Source of the DNA: Anaerobacillus sp.
GTDB taxonomy: Bacteria > Bacillota > Bacilli > Bacillales > Anaerobacillaceae
Direction of reading: 5' to 3'
Assembly (NCBI GenBank): GCA_007118195.1
Contig: SKSA01000058.1
Span: 1 to 9,475, forward strand
DNA length: 9,475 nucleotides
Shown here: positions 1 through 6,345 of the stretch, in pieces
Layout of the letters: every line of letters starts with the position of its first letter
Position numbering within the stretch: the stretch's first letter is position 1
Notes under the pieces: model-generated
Told to the model about the DNA's origin: nothing
Seen by the model: the letters and a program-made list of their open reading frames with translations, nothing else
The model's database searches: none
Made by a program: the position numbers and the translations under genes

Positions 1-1124
1 CATATTTCCCAGCTCAATACGCTACATGGACACAAACGAAAGAATTACAAACTACAACATACGGAGGCGCACTTGACGATAACGGTGAACTTCAAGATTA
101 TTTAACTATTTATCCATTCTTGAAGACTAACTACGCTGGTTTCGCATTCTCGATCGATTACAATAGATCGCGTGGACATATGTATGCTCTAACTAGTGTT
201 AACGAAACAGGAAGACTTCCTGATTGGGAGAATCAGCGAAGAGCTGCATGTTTATCATGTAAGAGTACTGATGTAGTTGTCGGTATGGATAAATATGGAG
301 ACGACTTCTGGGGTAAGCCATATGCTGACGTTGTCGGTGAAAACACAATTGGTTGTCTAGATTGTCATGATCAAAATGACGGTTCTTCTTTAAATGTTCC
401 AAGGGATTATGTTTTTGAGGCACTTGATCACGGTGGATATACAAACGATCCTAGAGACCGTGCAGATTTAACATGTGCACAATGTCATGTTAACTATCAC
501 TTTAATGCTGAAACAACTAAAATCACTTTCCCTTGGTCGACTGGTATGACTGTTGAAGCTCAACTTGAGCATTACAATGCTGAGAGACGTTCAGATGAGT
601 GGGAGCATGCAATTACTGGTGCTTTAATTGCGAAAATTCAACATCCAGAGTATGAATTATATTATGAAGGTAAAGAATTATCTGTGCATGCACAGATGGG
701 CGTAGGCTGTAACGATTGTCACATGCCAACATTAACAGACGAAAATGGAAATGAATTTACTTCTCACCAAAAGATGAGTCCACTACTTCATGTTGAACAG
801 TCTTGTCTAAGTTGTCACGGTACTATGTCAGCAGATGAACTTGTGGCAAGGACAGAAGGTGTACAAAAAGACGTTTATGAAAAACAAAACAGAATTGGGT
901 ATGAGTTAGAAGAATTTATTAACAAAGTAGGCGCTAAAGTTGAAGATGGAAGCCTTGCTGGTGCTGAACTTGAAGAAATTCAAGCCATTCACAGAGAAGC
1001 ACAATTTTACTGGGATTTTGTTTGGGTTGAAAACAGTAATGGGTTCCACAACTCAAAGGAAGCACACAGAATTCTTGATAACGCTGACGCGCTAGTCCAA
1101 AAAGGTATAGAACTACTTAACTAA
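1..1124 (+). CDS. nrfA: Ammonia-forming cytochrome c nitrite reductase NrfA, 5' end cut by window edge
   Basis: Pentaheme NrfA reduces nitrite to ammonium by six electrons outside the cytoplasmic membrane, usually with the NrfH quinol dehydrogenase. The reading frame is open from base 3, so 373 residues are visible; the signal/anchor and first part lie upstream, and the TTG at 120 is internal. Five heme sites are seen: CLSCK (249-263), the lysine-ligated catalytic heme typical of NrfA, then CLDCH (354-368), CAQCH (474-488), CNDCH (708-722) and CLSCH (804-818). By comparison with remembered E. coli NrfA, the active-site Arg is the R of VPRDY (402-404), the Tyr is in HVNYHF (495-497) and the His is in KIQHPEY (642-644). 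The C-terminal SNGFHNSKEA matches a distal-ligand region of the family. Oddity: the position before the catalytic Tyr, usually a calcium-binding Glu, is Asn, while the K and Q of KxQH are kept. nrfH would be expected upstream but is not visible. Confidence 0.96.
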   Translation, partial: YFPAQYATWTQTKELQTTTYGGALDDNGELQDYLTIYPFLKTNYAGFAFSIDYNRSRGHMYALTSVNETGRLPDWENQRRAACLSCKSTDVVVGMDKYGDDFWGKPYADVVGENTIGCLDCHDQNDGSSLNVPRDYVFEALDHGGYTNDPRDRADLTCAQCHVNYHFNAETTKITFPWSTGMTVEAQLEHYNAERRSDEWEHAITGALIAKIQHPEYELYYEGKELSVHAQMGVGCNDCHMPTLTDENGNEFTSHQKMSPLLHVEQSCLSCHGTMSADELVARTEGVQKDVYEKQNRIGYELEEFINKVGAKVEDGSLAGAELEEIQAIHREAQFYWDFVWVENSNGFHNSKEAHRILDNADALVQKGIELLN

Positions 1125-1158
1125 AACAACTTAAAATATTATATGCTACCATCCCTTC

Positions 1159-1194
1159 AAAAAACCTTTCGGAAAACGCTCCGAAAGGTTTTTT
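1159..1194. terminator. Rho-independent terminator between convergent nrfA and methyltransferase genes
   Basis: A perfect 14-bp stem (1159-1172 with 1181-1194) carries an 8-base loop. It starts with six A and ends with six T, so it has a T-tract on either strand. It lies 35 bases after the nrfA stop and about 60 bases beyond the stop of the opposing methyltransferase gene, so it probably terminates both. Confidence 0.93.
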
Positions 1195-1253
1195 CTTCGT
1201 ATAAATATTAAACGAGTATATTTACAGTTTTTAAGTGTTTACTCTCTTGCCTA

Positions 1254-1850
1254 TTATAAAGGTTTTTGGATCACCGCTTGTATTACATGACATAGTCCGG
1301 TATGATTTTCCCCTTCATAACGCTCAGCTTCTCCATAAAAAAAGTGGATAAATTTCCAATCACTAAAGTTCTCTAAAAACATTTGTGGCTCATAAAGCAA
1401 ATCAGTTACTTTAGGTCCACCAGTCCCATACTCAATTTGCTTCGTAGAATAAACCTCGGTTACATAAACTCCTCCAGGCTTTAACGATTTCTTTATTCCG
1501 GCAAAAGTCTTCGTTTTCACTTCAGGTGGTAAATGACCAAATATTTTCACAACCGCATCCCATTTATTTTCATCCCACTCCACTATTTCCAAGTCATTTA
1601 GCTTTGCATCTACAGTTACACCTTTCTCACTCGCTAGCTGTAATGTCTTTTTAACACCTACCTTTGAATAATCCCACGTAGTTACGTGATGACCTAAGCT
1701 TGCTAAGTAAGCAGCATTCCTACCTTCTCCTTCTGCTATTGCAAGAATTTCCCCTTTTTTAATTTTCTTGCCCCACTCTTTAATAAACATATTTGCATCT
1801 GCACCAAAAAAATATCCTTCTTCATTAAATTTCTTATCCCAAGGATTCAA
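1254..1850 (-). CDS. Class I SAM-dependent methyltransferase, TehB-like
   Basis: This is a 198-residue Rossmann-fold methyltransferase of unknown substrate. Seen: an N-terminal NPWDKKF, the SAM-binding loop AEGEGRN (about 39-45) followed by AAYLASLGH, the second-strand acidic motif WDYS (59-62), a DAVVKIFGHLPPE segment (strand 4 region) and a KPGG turn. The GRNAAYLA..G..V..WD pattern resembles TehB-type tellurite/thiopurine methyltransferases, but the family is broad and no substrate can be assigned. Start choice: a GTG at 1859 gives three more residues, but the Shine-Dalgarno AGGAG runs directly into it; the TTG at 1850 sits 7 bases after AGGAG and gives M-NPWDKKF, so it is preferred. The gene is alone in its unit, convergent with nrfA and divergent from the rsfA-like gene. 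A stem-forming repeat lies in its probable 5' leader. Confidence 0.88.
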   Translation of the reverse strand: MNPWDKKFNEEGYFFGADANMFIKEWGKKIKKGEILAIAEGEGRNAAYLASLGHHVTTWDYSKVGVKKTLQLASEKGVTVDAKLNDLEIVEWDENKWDAVVKIFGHLPPEVKTKTFAGIKKSLKPGGVYVTEVYSTKQIEYGTGGPKVTDLLYEPQMFLENFSDWKFIHFFYGEAERYEGENHTGLCHVIQAVIQKPL

Positions 1851-1867
1851 AGAAACCACTCCTATCT

Positions 1868-1948
1868 ATTTTCCGACCGATTTCTCTCGCTTCGCTTTAA
1901 ACTTCTGACGAATTTTAGAGGCTCACTCGAGAAACTCGGTCGGAAAAT
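1868..1948. repeat. Stem-forming repeat element, copy 1 (complete)
   Basis: An 81-base unit bounded by arms 1868-1886 and 1929-1948. These pair as 13 bp, a single bulged C at 1935, then 6 bp. The inner part (1890-1920) matches 28 of 31 bases of the last bases of the window (9445-9475), so this is one copy of a dispersed family rather than a gene-specific hairpin. It has no T-tract fitting a terminator. It lies a few bases upstream of the Shine-Dalgarno of the methyltransferase gene and would be in its 5' leader. I cannot name the family. Confidence 0.75.
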
Positions 1949-1955
1949 GTTTTTA

Positions 1956-1984
1956 CATATAAATATTTTCTGTAATTAAGTAAA
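1956..1984 (-). promoter_or_regulatory. Possible sigma-A promoter of the methyltransferase gene
   Basis: On the minus strand, TTTACT (1984-1979) is followed after 17 bases by TATATG (1961-1956). The match is moderate (-35 4/6, -10 4/6). The position, just upstream of the repeat and about 100 bases before the start codon, is suitable, but in AT-rich sequence such matches arise by chance. Confidence 0.35.
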
Positions 1985-2130
1985 CGCACTATAAAATAAT
2001 GACTTCCTTCTATTATTGTATCCTAACATAAAATAACATTACAGCTATTAGAACTGCTTCTTTTATAAGTAGTTTGCAAGATAATTTCCATTAATTTAAC
2101 AAGAATCTTATAAAAATCCTGTAAAGCTAT

Positions 2131-2160
2131 GTATATTTCTTTTTAAAGCTGGCAAAAGTA
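2131..2160 (+). promoter_or_regulatory. Sigma-F (forespore) promoter of the rsfA-like gene
   Basis: GTATA (2131-2135), a 15-base spacer, then GGCAAAAGTA (2151-2160) fit the Bacillus subtilis sigma-F consensus as I recall it (GywTA-N15-GgnrAnAnTw) at every specified position. Transcription would start near 2166-2168, leaving a leader of about 75 bases. Sigma-F control is what is known for rsfA in B. subtilis, so motif and gene identity support each other. Sigma-G could also read it. Nothing else certain is seen in 1985-2130. Confidence 0.8.
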
Positions 2161-2242
2161 GTAGTAAATAAATAATTAACATTATTTCACAAATAAAATT
2201 TGCCTAGAAAAATAGAAACATACTTTAAGGAGATGATTTAAT

Positions 2243-2896
2243 ATGAAAATTAGACAAGATGCTTGGTCGTCAGAAGATGATCTTTTACTAGCAGAAACAG
2301 TATTAAGACACATTAGAGAAGGAGGTACTCAATTACAAGCCTTTGATGAGGTTGGCGATGAGCTAAACCGTACCTCCGCTGCATGTGGATTTCGTTGGAA
2401 TGCAGTTGTTAGAAATCAGTATAATGAAGCAATAAAACTAGCAAAAAAACAAAGAAAAGACATGAAAAGAAGATTATCCAATAGACCTACGACAATCCAT
2501 ACTAAAATGCAAACACCAATTCAAACAACATCCGATGCAACGGCTGATGCTAGTATTGAGCGTCCTACTCAAGGACAAAGTATTAATTTAGGTGATGTTC
2601 TTAACTTTATTCAATCATTAGCTACGAACGAAGGTAGCTCTTTACAATTAAAGAAAGAAAACGAGAAATTAATGAAAGAAAATTTACAATTAATGACTGA
2701 GAAAAAAGAATTAGAAACAAAGCTATCAAAAGTGGAAAATGACTACAAAGTAGTCGAAGAAGACTATCAATCATTAATTCAAATTATGAACCGCGCGAGA
2801 AGAATGGCTCTGTTGCAGGATGAAGAAGAGGAAATTCAATCAGCACCAAAGTTTAAAATGGATAAAAATGGTAATCTGGAAAAGATTGCAAAATAA
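2243..2896 (+). CDS. rsfA: RsfA/GerR-family prespore-specific transcriptional regulator
   Basis: A 217-residue member of the RsfA family of sporulation transcription factors, which tune forespore (RsfA) or mother-cell (GerR/YlbO) gene expression. Residues about 4-60 form the conserved Myb/SANT-like DNA-binding region, with RQDAW, DLLLAETVLRHIREG, AFDEVG, RTSAACGFRWNAVVR and QY. It is followed by a basic stretch (KLAKKQRKDMKRR). A variable polar linker (about 80-125) leads to a coiled coil rich in K, E and L (about 135-185) and a charged tail. The start is set by AAGGAG at 2227-2232, ten bases before ATG. The sigma-F promoter upstream favours RsfA over the sigma-E-dependent GerR, but the two paralogues are close, so the symbol is provisional. 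The gene stands alone; no clear terminator separates it from the structured region downstream. Confidence 0.88.
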   Translation: MKIRQDAWSSEDDLLLAETVLRHIREGGTQLQAFDEVGDELNRTSAACGFRWNAVVRNQYNEAIKLAKKQRKDMKRRLSNRPTTIHTKMQTPIQTTSDATADASIERPTQGQSINLGDVLNFIQSLATNEGSSLQLKKENEKLMKENLQLMTEKKELETKLSKVENDYKVVEEDYQSLIQIMNRARRMALLQDEEEEIQSAPKFKMDKNGNLEKIAK

Positions 2897-2903
2897 GGAA
2901 AAC

Positions 2904-3086
2904 GCAGAGCGACAAATTCTGCCTAAGTGCTGCCCACGTCCTATGGGCAACGGCGTAATGTCGCCCTCCTATCCCGGTGGTGACAAGCAAATAACCTGAC
3001 AGGGAAAAAGTGTGTGTGTTTTCCACTTTGCACTTGTCAAATTATTTGGACCTCGAGCCGCTGGTACTCGGAGCTAGCCACCTTTT
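2904..3086 (+). ncRNA. Candidate structured non-coding RNA, family unknown
   Basis: No credible ORF is present. The segment 2921-3000 is 46/80 G+C in an AT-rich window. Compatible helices can be drawn: 2909-2914/2959-2964 enclosing the hairpin 2931-2936/2944-2949; and 2976-2980/3078-3082 (GGTGG/CCACC) closing a junction that holds 2981-2987/3033-3039, with inner hairpin 3003-3008/3019-3024, and 3054-3057/3067-3070. A T-rich run follows the closing helix on the plus strand, which is why I chose that strand; the strand is not certain. I do not recognise SRP RNA, RNase P RNA, tmRNA, 6S RNA or a common riboswitch. A raiA-motif RNA or a sporulation sRNA are guesses. It could be a separate gene or the 3' region of the rsfA-like transcript. 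Confidence 0.5.
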
Positions 3087-3121
3087 CTAGTACAAAAAAT
3101 GATACTTTCTTATCTTTTAAA

Positions 3122-3168
3122 AAAGGGGCCGTCCCATAAGTGTCACACACTTATAGGACGGCCCCTTT
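3122..3168 (-). terminator. Strong terminator of the lutABC operon
   Basis: A very long hairpin: 3122-3143 pairs with 3147-3168 as 21 bp with one C/A mismatch and a 3-base loop. Read on the minus strand it ends in CCCC followed by six T, 25 bases past the lutC stop. On the plus strand only three T follow, so termination in that direction would be weaker. Confidence 0.93.
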
Positions 3169-3192
3169 ACATATTTGATGTTGGCTGGTTAG

Positions 3193-3912
3193 TTATTTAT
3201 CTTCTACAATGATATAAGTCGCTTTAATAGGGCCATGTACACCAACAACTAAGTTTAATTCAATATCGGCACTATTACTTGGACCTGAAATAAAGTTTAC
3301 ACATGAAGGTACTCTACCTGCTTGGGCCATCTTGTGAACTTTTGTCGCAGCTTGTGACATTCTTGGAACGATCGTACTCTTTGGAATAATGACAAGATGA
3401 GTCGCTGGAAGTAAGCTTACAGAACGTCCCTTACCTTTATCACTTAGTAGCATAACCGTACCAGATTCAGCTAACGTGGTATCAGAAAACGTAATTCCGA
3501 TGTTGGCACGCTCAGCAAACTTGATGTTTTCTTCACCTAAATTAGGATCCCATACGTGAAGTTCATTACCTTCAACACTAGCAAACTCTTCGAAAGTTTT
3601 CGTAAGATTATATTCTTCAAAACGTGGGTCATCCCAATTCACGATTGATTTACCGCCTAGTTCTTCAATCGCTTCCTTTAAAACGTTCGGTAAAGTTTGA
3701 GAAGTCGCTCGTTTACATACGGTATGAATTCTTTGACATTGATCTTCTAAATGATGAGCAAGTTCATCTTGTGACATACCTTTGTAAACTTCGTATTGCG
3801 GTAGGTGCTTCCACTCTGGACGAACCACACCCGAAGTTTTACGCTCCCTACCTAATGAATGAGCAATTTTATTCAGAAATTTATCTTTGTTATGAACTGT
3901 ACCTACTGCCAT
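3193..3912 (-). CDS. lutC: Lactate utilization protein LutC (LUD domain)
   Basis: LutC is the third subunit of the LutABC system, which oxidises L-lactate to pyruvate in the cytoplasm in place of a classical lactate dehydrogenase. The protein is 239 residues, the usual length. The LUD (DUF162) fold occupies the C-terminal half: TFSDTTLAESGTVML (141-155), SLLPATHLVIIPKS (166-179), FISGPSNSADIE (207-218) and VVGVHGP (222-228). No Fe-S cysteine clusters are present, as expected. The start is well set: AAGGAGGAG lies within the last codons of lutB and the lutB stop is 3 bases before this ATG, indicating translational coupling. It is the last gene of the operon, followed by a strong terminator. 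Confidence 0.95.
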   Translation of the reverse strand: MAVGTVHNKDKFLNKIAHSLGRERKTSGVVRPEWKHLPQYEVYKGMSQDELAHHLEDQCQRIHTVCKRATSQTLPNVLKEAIEELGGKSIVNWDDPRFEEYNLTKTFEEFASVEGNELHVWDPNLGEENIKFAERANIGITFSDTTLAESGTVMLLSDKGKGRSVSLLPATHLVIIPKSTIVPRMSQAATKVHKMAQAGRVPSCVNFISGPSNSADIELNLVVGVHGPIKATYIIVEDK

Positions 3913-3915
3913 GAT

Positions 3916-5346
3916 TTACTCTCCTCCTTTATCACGGTTTTCAAACCATGTTCTGAACTTATCTTTACCTTTGCTTAGTTCAGGGAGATCACGAATATCT
4001 GTCCATAATTTAACTGGACCCGGACCATTTGAAATAAGTCCATTTTTAGAATATGGTCCCATAACCGATGGAGCTGTTTTTGTTCCGACATTATATACAC
4101 TTGGAGAAGATGCAGCAAATGCGTAGCCTTTCATCGCTAATTTCTCCGCAAAAGGCGCTTTACCAGCCTGCTCAACCATTACACGACGATGTTCAATTAA
4201 TAGATTGTGTAACGGAATTTTTACTGGACATACTTCAGTACATGCACCACATAAAGTAGATGCATAAGGAAGTTCCTTCCATTCGTCATAATCACCTAAC
4301 AATGGATTAAGAACTGCACCAATTGGTCCAGGGTAAATAGAACCGTATGAATGTCCACCAACGTGACGATAAACAGGACAAACGTTAATACATGCAGCAC
4401 AGCGAATACATTGAAGTGCTGATTGGAATTGCGTTCCTAATATTTTCGATCTGCCATTATCAACGACAACTAAATGAAATTCTTCAGGGCCGTCTACGTC
4501 GCCTTCTTCCTTCGTACCAGTTAAACCTGTGACATAGCTCGTAAGTTTTTGTCCAACAGCACTTCTAGCAAGCATGCTGACTAAAACATCTAACTCTTCC
4601 CATGTTGGTACGATTCTTTCCATGCCCATAACCGTTATTTGCGTTTTCGGAATCGTTGTTGCCATACGAGCATTTCCTTCATTTGTTACTAAGGAAATAG
4701 ACCCTGATTCTGCAACCGCAAAGTTACAACCCGTAATTCCTACTTCAGCCTCTAGGAAGTCTTTACGTAATTGTTCTCTAGCAAATAACGCCATTTCTTT
4801 AGGATCACTCGTTCTCTTATAGCCTCTTTTATCAGCAAATGTTTCGCGAATTTGCTCTTTATTTTTATGAAGCGCTGGCACAACAATATGAGAAGGTGGA
4901 TCATGATCGTCTAACTGTAAAATCCACTCACCAAGATCACTTTCAATTACTTCACAACCTAATGACTCTAACGCCTGATTCATGCTGATTTCTTCAGTTA
5001 CCATTGATTTAGATTTGATGATTTTTTTTGCTTCTTTACTAGCCACTACACTTTTTATATATTCATTAGCTTCTTCTGCTGTTTCAGCAAAAAAGATATT
5101 TCCACCGTTTTTCACGACATTATCTGCTAGTTGCTCTAAATAAAAATCTAAATTTTCTAACGTATGCTGACGGATTTCTTCTGCAAGATTTCTCCAATCT
5201 TCCCAATCTCCTAAAGCACTAATTGAATCTAAACGACGGCCTTGCATTCGCTCTTGTGCACCTGAAACAGCCTTTCGCATAAAGTCATTATTAATACCTT
5301 TATCTACACGAGTAAAAAACTTATCATCACTAGTTTTAATTCCCAT
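3916..5346 (-). CDS. lutB: Lactate utilization iron-sulfur protein LutB
   Basis: LutB is the central Fe-S electron-transfer subunit of the LutABC lactate oxidation system. At 476 residues it has family length. An N-terminal LUD domain carries [20 protein letters not shown] (206-225). A ferredoxin-like region follows with [12 protein letters not shown] (C313, C316, C319, C323) and CGACTEVCP (C366, C369, C373), able to hold 4Fe-4S clusters, and then the PGPIGAVL segment shared by the family. The C-terminal tail (about 400-476) is the LutB-specific domain. The start ATG is preceded by AAGGTGGTG and lies 13 bases after the lutA stop. All signature cysteines appear intact, so the gene looks functional. 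Confidence 0.96.
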   Translation of the reverse strand: MGIKTSDDKFFTRVDKGINNDFMRKAVSGAQERMQGRRLDSISALGDWEDWRNLAEEIRQHTLENLDFYLEQLADNVVKNGGNIFFAETAEEANEYIKSVVASKEAKKIIKSKSMVTEEISMNQALESLGCEVIESDLGEWILQLDDHDPPSHIVVPALHKNKEQIRETFADKRGYKRTSDPKEMALFAREQLRKDFLEAEVGITGCNFAVAESGSISLVTNEGNARMATTIPKTQITVMGMERIVPTWEELDVLVSMLARSAVGQKLTSYVTGLTGTKEEGDVDGPEEFHLVVVDNGRSKILGTQFQSALQCIRCAACINVCPVYRHVGGHSYGSIYPGPIGAVLNPLLGDYDEWKELPYASTLCGACTEVCPVKIPLHNLLIEHRRVMVEQAGKAPFAEKLAMKGYAFAASSPSVYNVGTKTAPSVMGPYSKNGLISNGPGPVKLWTDIRDLPELSKGKDKFRTWFENRDKGGE

Positions 5347-5359
5347 TTAATTCACCACC

Positions 5360-6079
5360 TTACTTACTATTTAATACTTCTGCAATGTGCATCACTTTGA
5401 TTGCCTTACCTTGACGGTTAATTCTCCCACCAATATTCATTAAACAGCCTAAGTCAGCACCAACTAGTACTTCTGCGTCTGTCTCTTCAATATGCTGAAC
5501 TTTTTCATTGACCATTTGTTCTGAAATCGGTACCATTTTTACTGAAAATGTACCACCGAAGCCACAGCATTGTTCTTTATTAGGTAGTTCTGTGAATTCT
5601 AGTCCTTCAACGCTTTTTAATAGTGTCATTGGAGCTTCTTTTACTCCTAACAATCGAGTCATATGACAAGAAGTATGATAGGTTGCTTTTGCATTTAGCT
5701 TAGCTCCAACATCTGTAATTTTTAATACATCTACAAGAAATTGTGTTAATTCATATGATTTACTTTTCAGTTGTTCGGCTTTTTGTTTCCATTCTGGATC
5801 ATCCTCAAATAAATGTGGATACTCATGTAACATCGTTGTACATGATCCTGATGGTGATACTACGTACTCTGCATCCTTAAAAACATTAATCATGTGCTTT
5901 GCCACTTCTTTTGTTTCACGGTGATAGCCGCTGTTAAATGCAGGCTGACCGCAACATGTTTGCTTTTTCGGAAAATCTACTTCACATCCAAAACGTTCAA
6001 GAATTTCAACTGTGCTTTTACCAACAGATGCAGGATAAACGACATCCGCTAAACAAGTTAAAAATAACGAAACTTTCAT
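5360..6079 (-). CDS. lutA: Lactate utilization protein LutA (CCG-domain Fe-S protein)
   Basis: LutA is the first subunit of the lactate oxidation complex, related to the GlcF/GlpC/heterodisulfide reductase CCG-domain family. Length is 239 residues, as usual. There are two cysteine-rich CCG repeats: C9, CCG at 42-44 and C80 (in SGSC); then C138 (HTSCH), CCG at 171-173 and C212 (ADLGC). The second member of each terminal CxxC is absent, which is common in LutA. The start is supported by AGGGGG about 10 bases upstream of ATG. It is the first gene of lutABC; about 110 bases upstream hold a LutR-type palindrome, a cre-like sequence and candidate promoters. Confidence 0.95.
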   Translation of the reverse strand: MKVSLFLTCLADVVYPASVGKSTVEILERFGCEVDFPKKQTCCGQPAFNSGYHRETKEVAKHMINVFKDAEYVVSPSGSCTTMLHEYPHLFEDDPEWKQKAEQLKSKSYELTQFLVDVLKITDVGAKLNAKATYHTSCHMTRLLGVKEAPMTLLKSVEGLEFTELPNKEQCCGFGGTFSVKMVPISEQMVNEKVQHIEETDAEVLVGADLGCLMNIGGRINRQGKAIKVMHIAEVLNSK

Positions 6080-6112
6080 TGTCTCTTCCCCCTAATCCCT
6101 TATAGGTGACCC

Positions 6113-6127
6113 GGTCATCTGATGACC
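6113..6127. promoter_or_regulatory. LutR-type operator upstream of lutA
   Basis: GGTCATC-T-GATGACC is a perfect palindrome around one central base, 34 bases before the lutA start. Its core TCATC-N-GATGA recurs upstream of lutP (8061-8071). Palindromes of this kind suit GntR/FadR-family repressors; LutR, the known lactate-responsive regulator of lut genes in B. subtilis, is of that family. Assignment to LutR is inferred; no regulator gene lies in the window. Confidence 0.75.
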
Positions 6128-6170
6128 TGATCATTAATAAAACGAATAATATATATCCGTTTCTAAAAAT

Positions 6171-6186
6171 ATCTATACGCTTACAT
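6171..6186 (-). promoter_or_regulatory. Candidate cre site (CcpA) upstream of lutA
   Basis: Read on the minus strand, ATGTAAGCGTATAGAT fits the cre consensus WTGNAANCGNWNNCAW at all but one specified position (G for C near the 3' end). It overlaps or lies just downstream of the candidate lutA promoters, a place where CcpA binding would repress. A second cre-like site occurs at lutP, which strengthens the case. Confidence 0.5.
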
Positions 6187-6230
6187 TGTTCCCTACTCTA
6201 TTATAATTCAATTATACACTAGGGAACAAT
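6185..6230. repeat. 11-bp inverted repeat around a TATAAT in the lutA upstream region
   Basis: ATTGTTCCCTA (6185-6195) and TAGGGAACAAT (6220-6230) are perfect inverted copies 24 bases apart. They flank a minus-strand TATAAT. On the plus strand seven T follow (6233-6239), so a weak plus-strand terminator with a large loop is another reading. It may be a two-site operator, spanning about -35 and +1 of the distal lutA promoter. Confidence 0.6.
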
Positions 6231-6300
6231 ACTTTTTTTCAAATTTTGTGGAAACTCTACTGTGAAATTTAATCATTTCTTTATTTTTGTAATACTGAGG

Positions 6301-6335
6301 AAAAAAGAGGAGTTGTGCTAAAGAACTCCCCTCTT
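6301..6335 (-). terminator. Terminator of lutP
   Basis: 6305-6314 pairs with 6324-6335 (10 bp with a two-base bulge, 9-base loop). Read on the minus strand the stem ends in CTCT followed by a T run (6306-6301). It lies 10 bases past the lutP stop, so lutP and lutABC are separate units apart from read-through. Confidence 0.88.
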
Positions 6336-6345
6336 ATCACTCTTT

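Larger units (their letters stand above)
6146..6230 (-). promoter_or_regulatory. lutABC promoter region, two candidate promoters
   Basis: Two sigma-A candidates are visible on the minus strand. The nearer has TAGATA (6175-6170) with TATATT (6153-6148, 16-base spacer) or TATTAT (6151-6146, 18 bases); it would put the LutR palindrome shortly after the start point, as at lutP. The farther has a perfect TATAAT (6205-6200) with a poor TTGTTC (6229-6224) 18 bases upstream, giving a leader of about 115 bases. I cannot decide between them. Confidence 0.5.

Noticed and set aside
120..1124. TTG at 120 as the start of nrfA
   Set aside because: The frame is open back to base 3 and the upstream residues (PAQYATWTQTKE and onward) belong to NrfA; the codon is an internal leucine.
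2210..2225. Sigma-E-like -10 (CATACTTT) just before the rsfA-like gene
   Set aside because: Transcription would start within the Shine-Dalgarno sequence and no matching -35 is at the right distance.
3011..3018. TGTGTGTG tract as a microsatellite
   Set aside because: Only four repeats, and it lies in the loop of a proposed hairpin; there is no sign of slippage or phase variation.
3624..3914. Plus-strand ORFs opposite lutC, lutB and lutP (also at 3911, 4068, 4574, 6356, 6698, 7382, 7718)
   Set aside because: They are antisense shadows of conserved genes, with no family motifs or Shine-Dalgarno sequences.
6261..6276. Fnr- or Rex-like half site TGTGAAATTTAATCAT
   Set aside because: Only one half of the palindrome matches; the second half deviates at several key positions.
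6320..6326. SinR-like GTTCTTT on the minus strand near lutP
   Set aside because: It is the loop and stem edge of the lutP terminator, far from the lutA start, and a single 7-base match is expected by chance.
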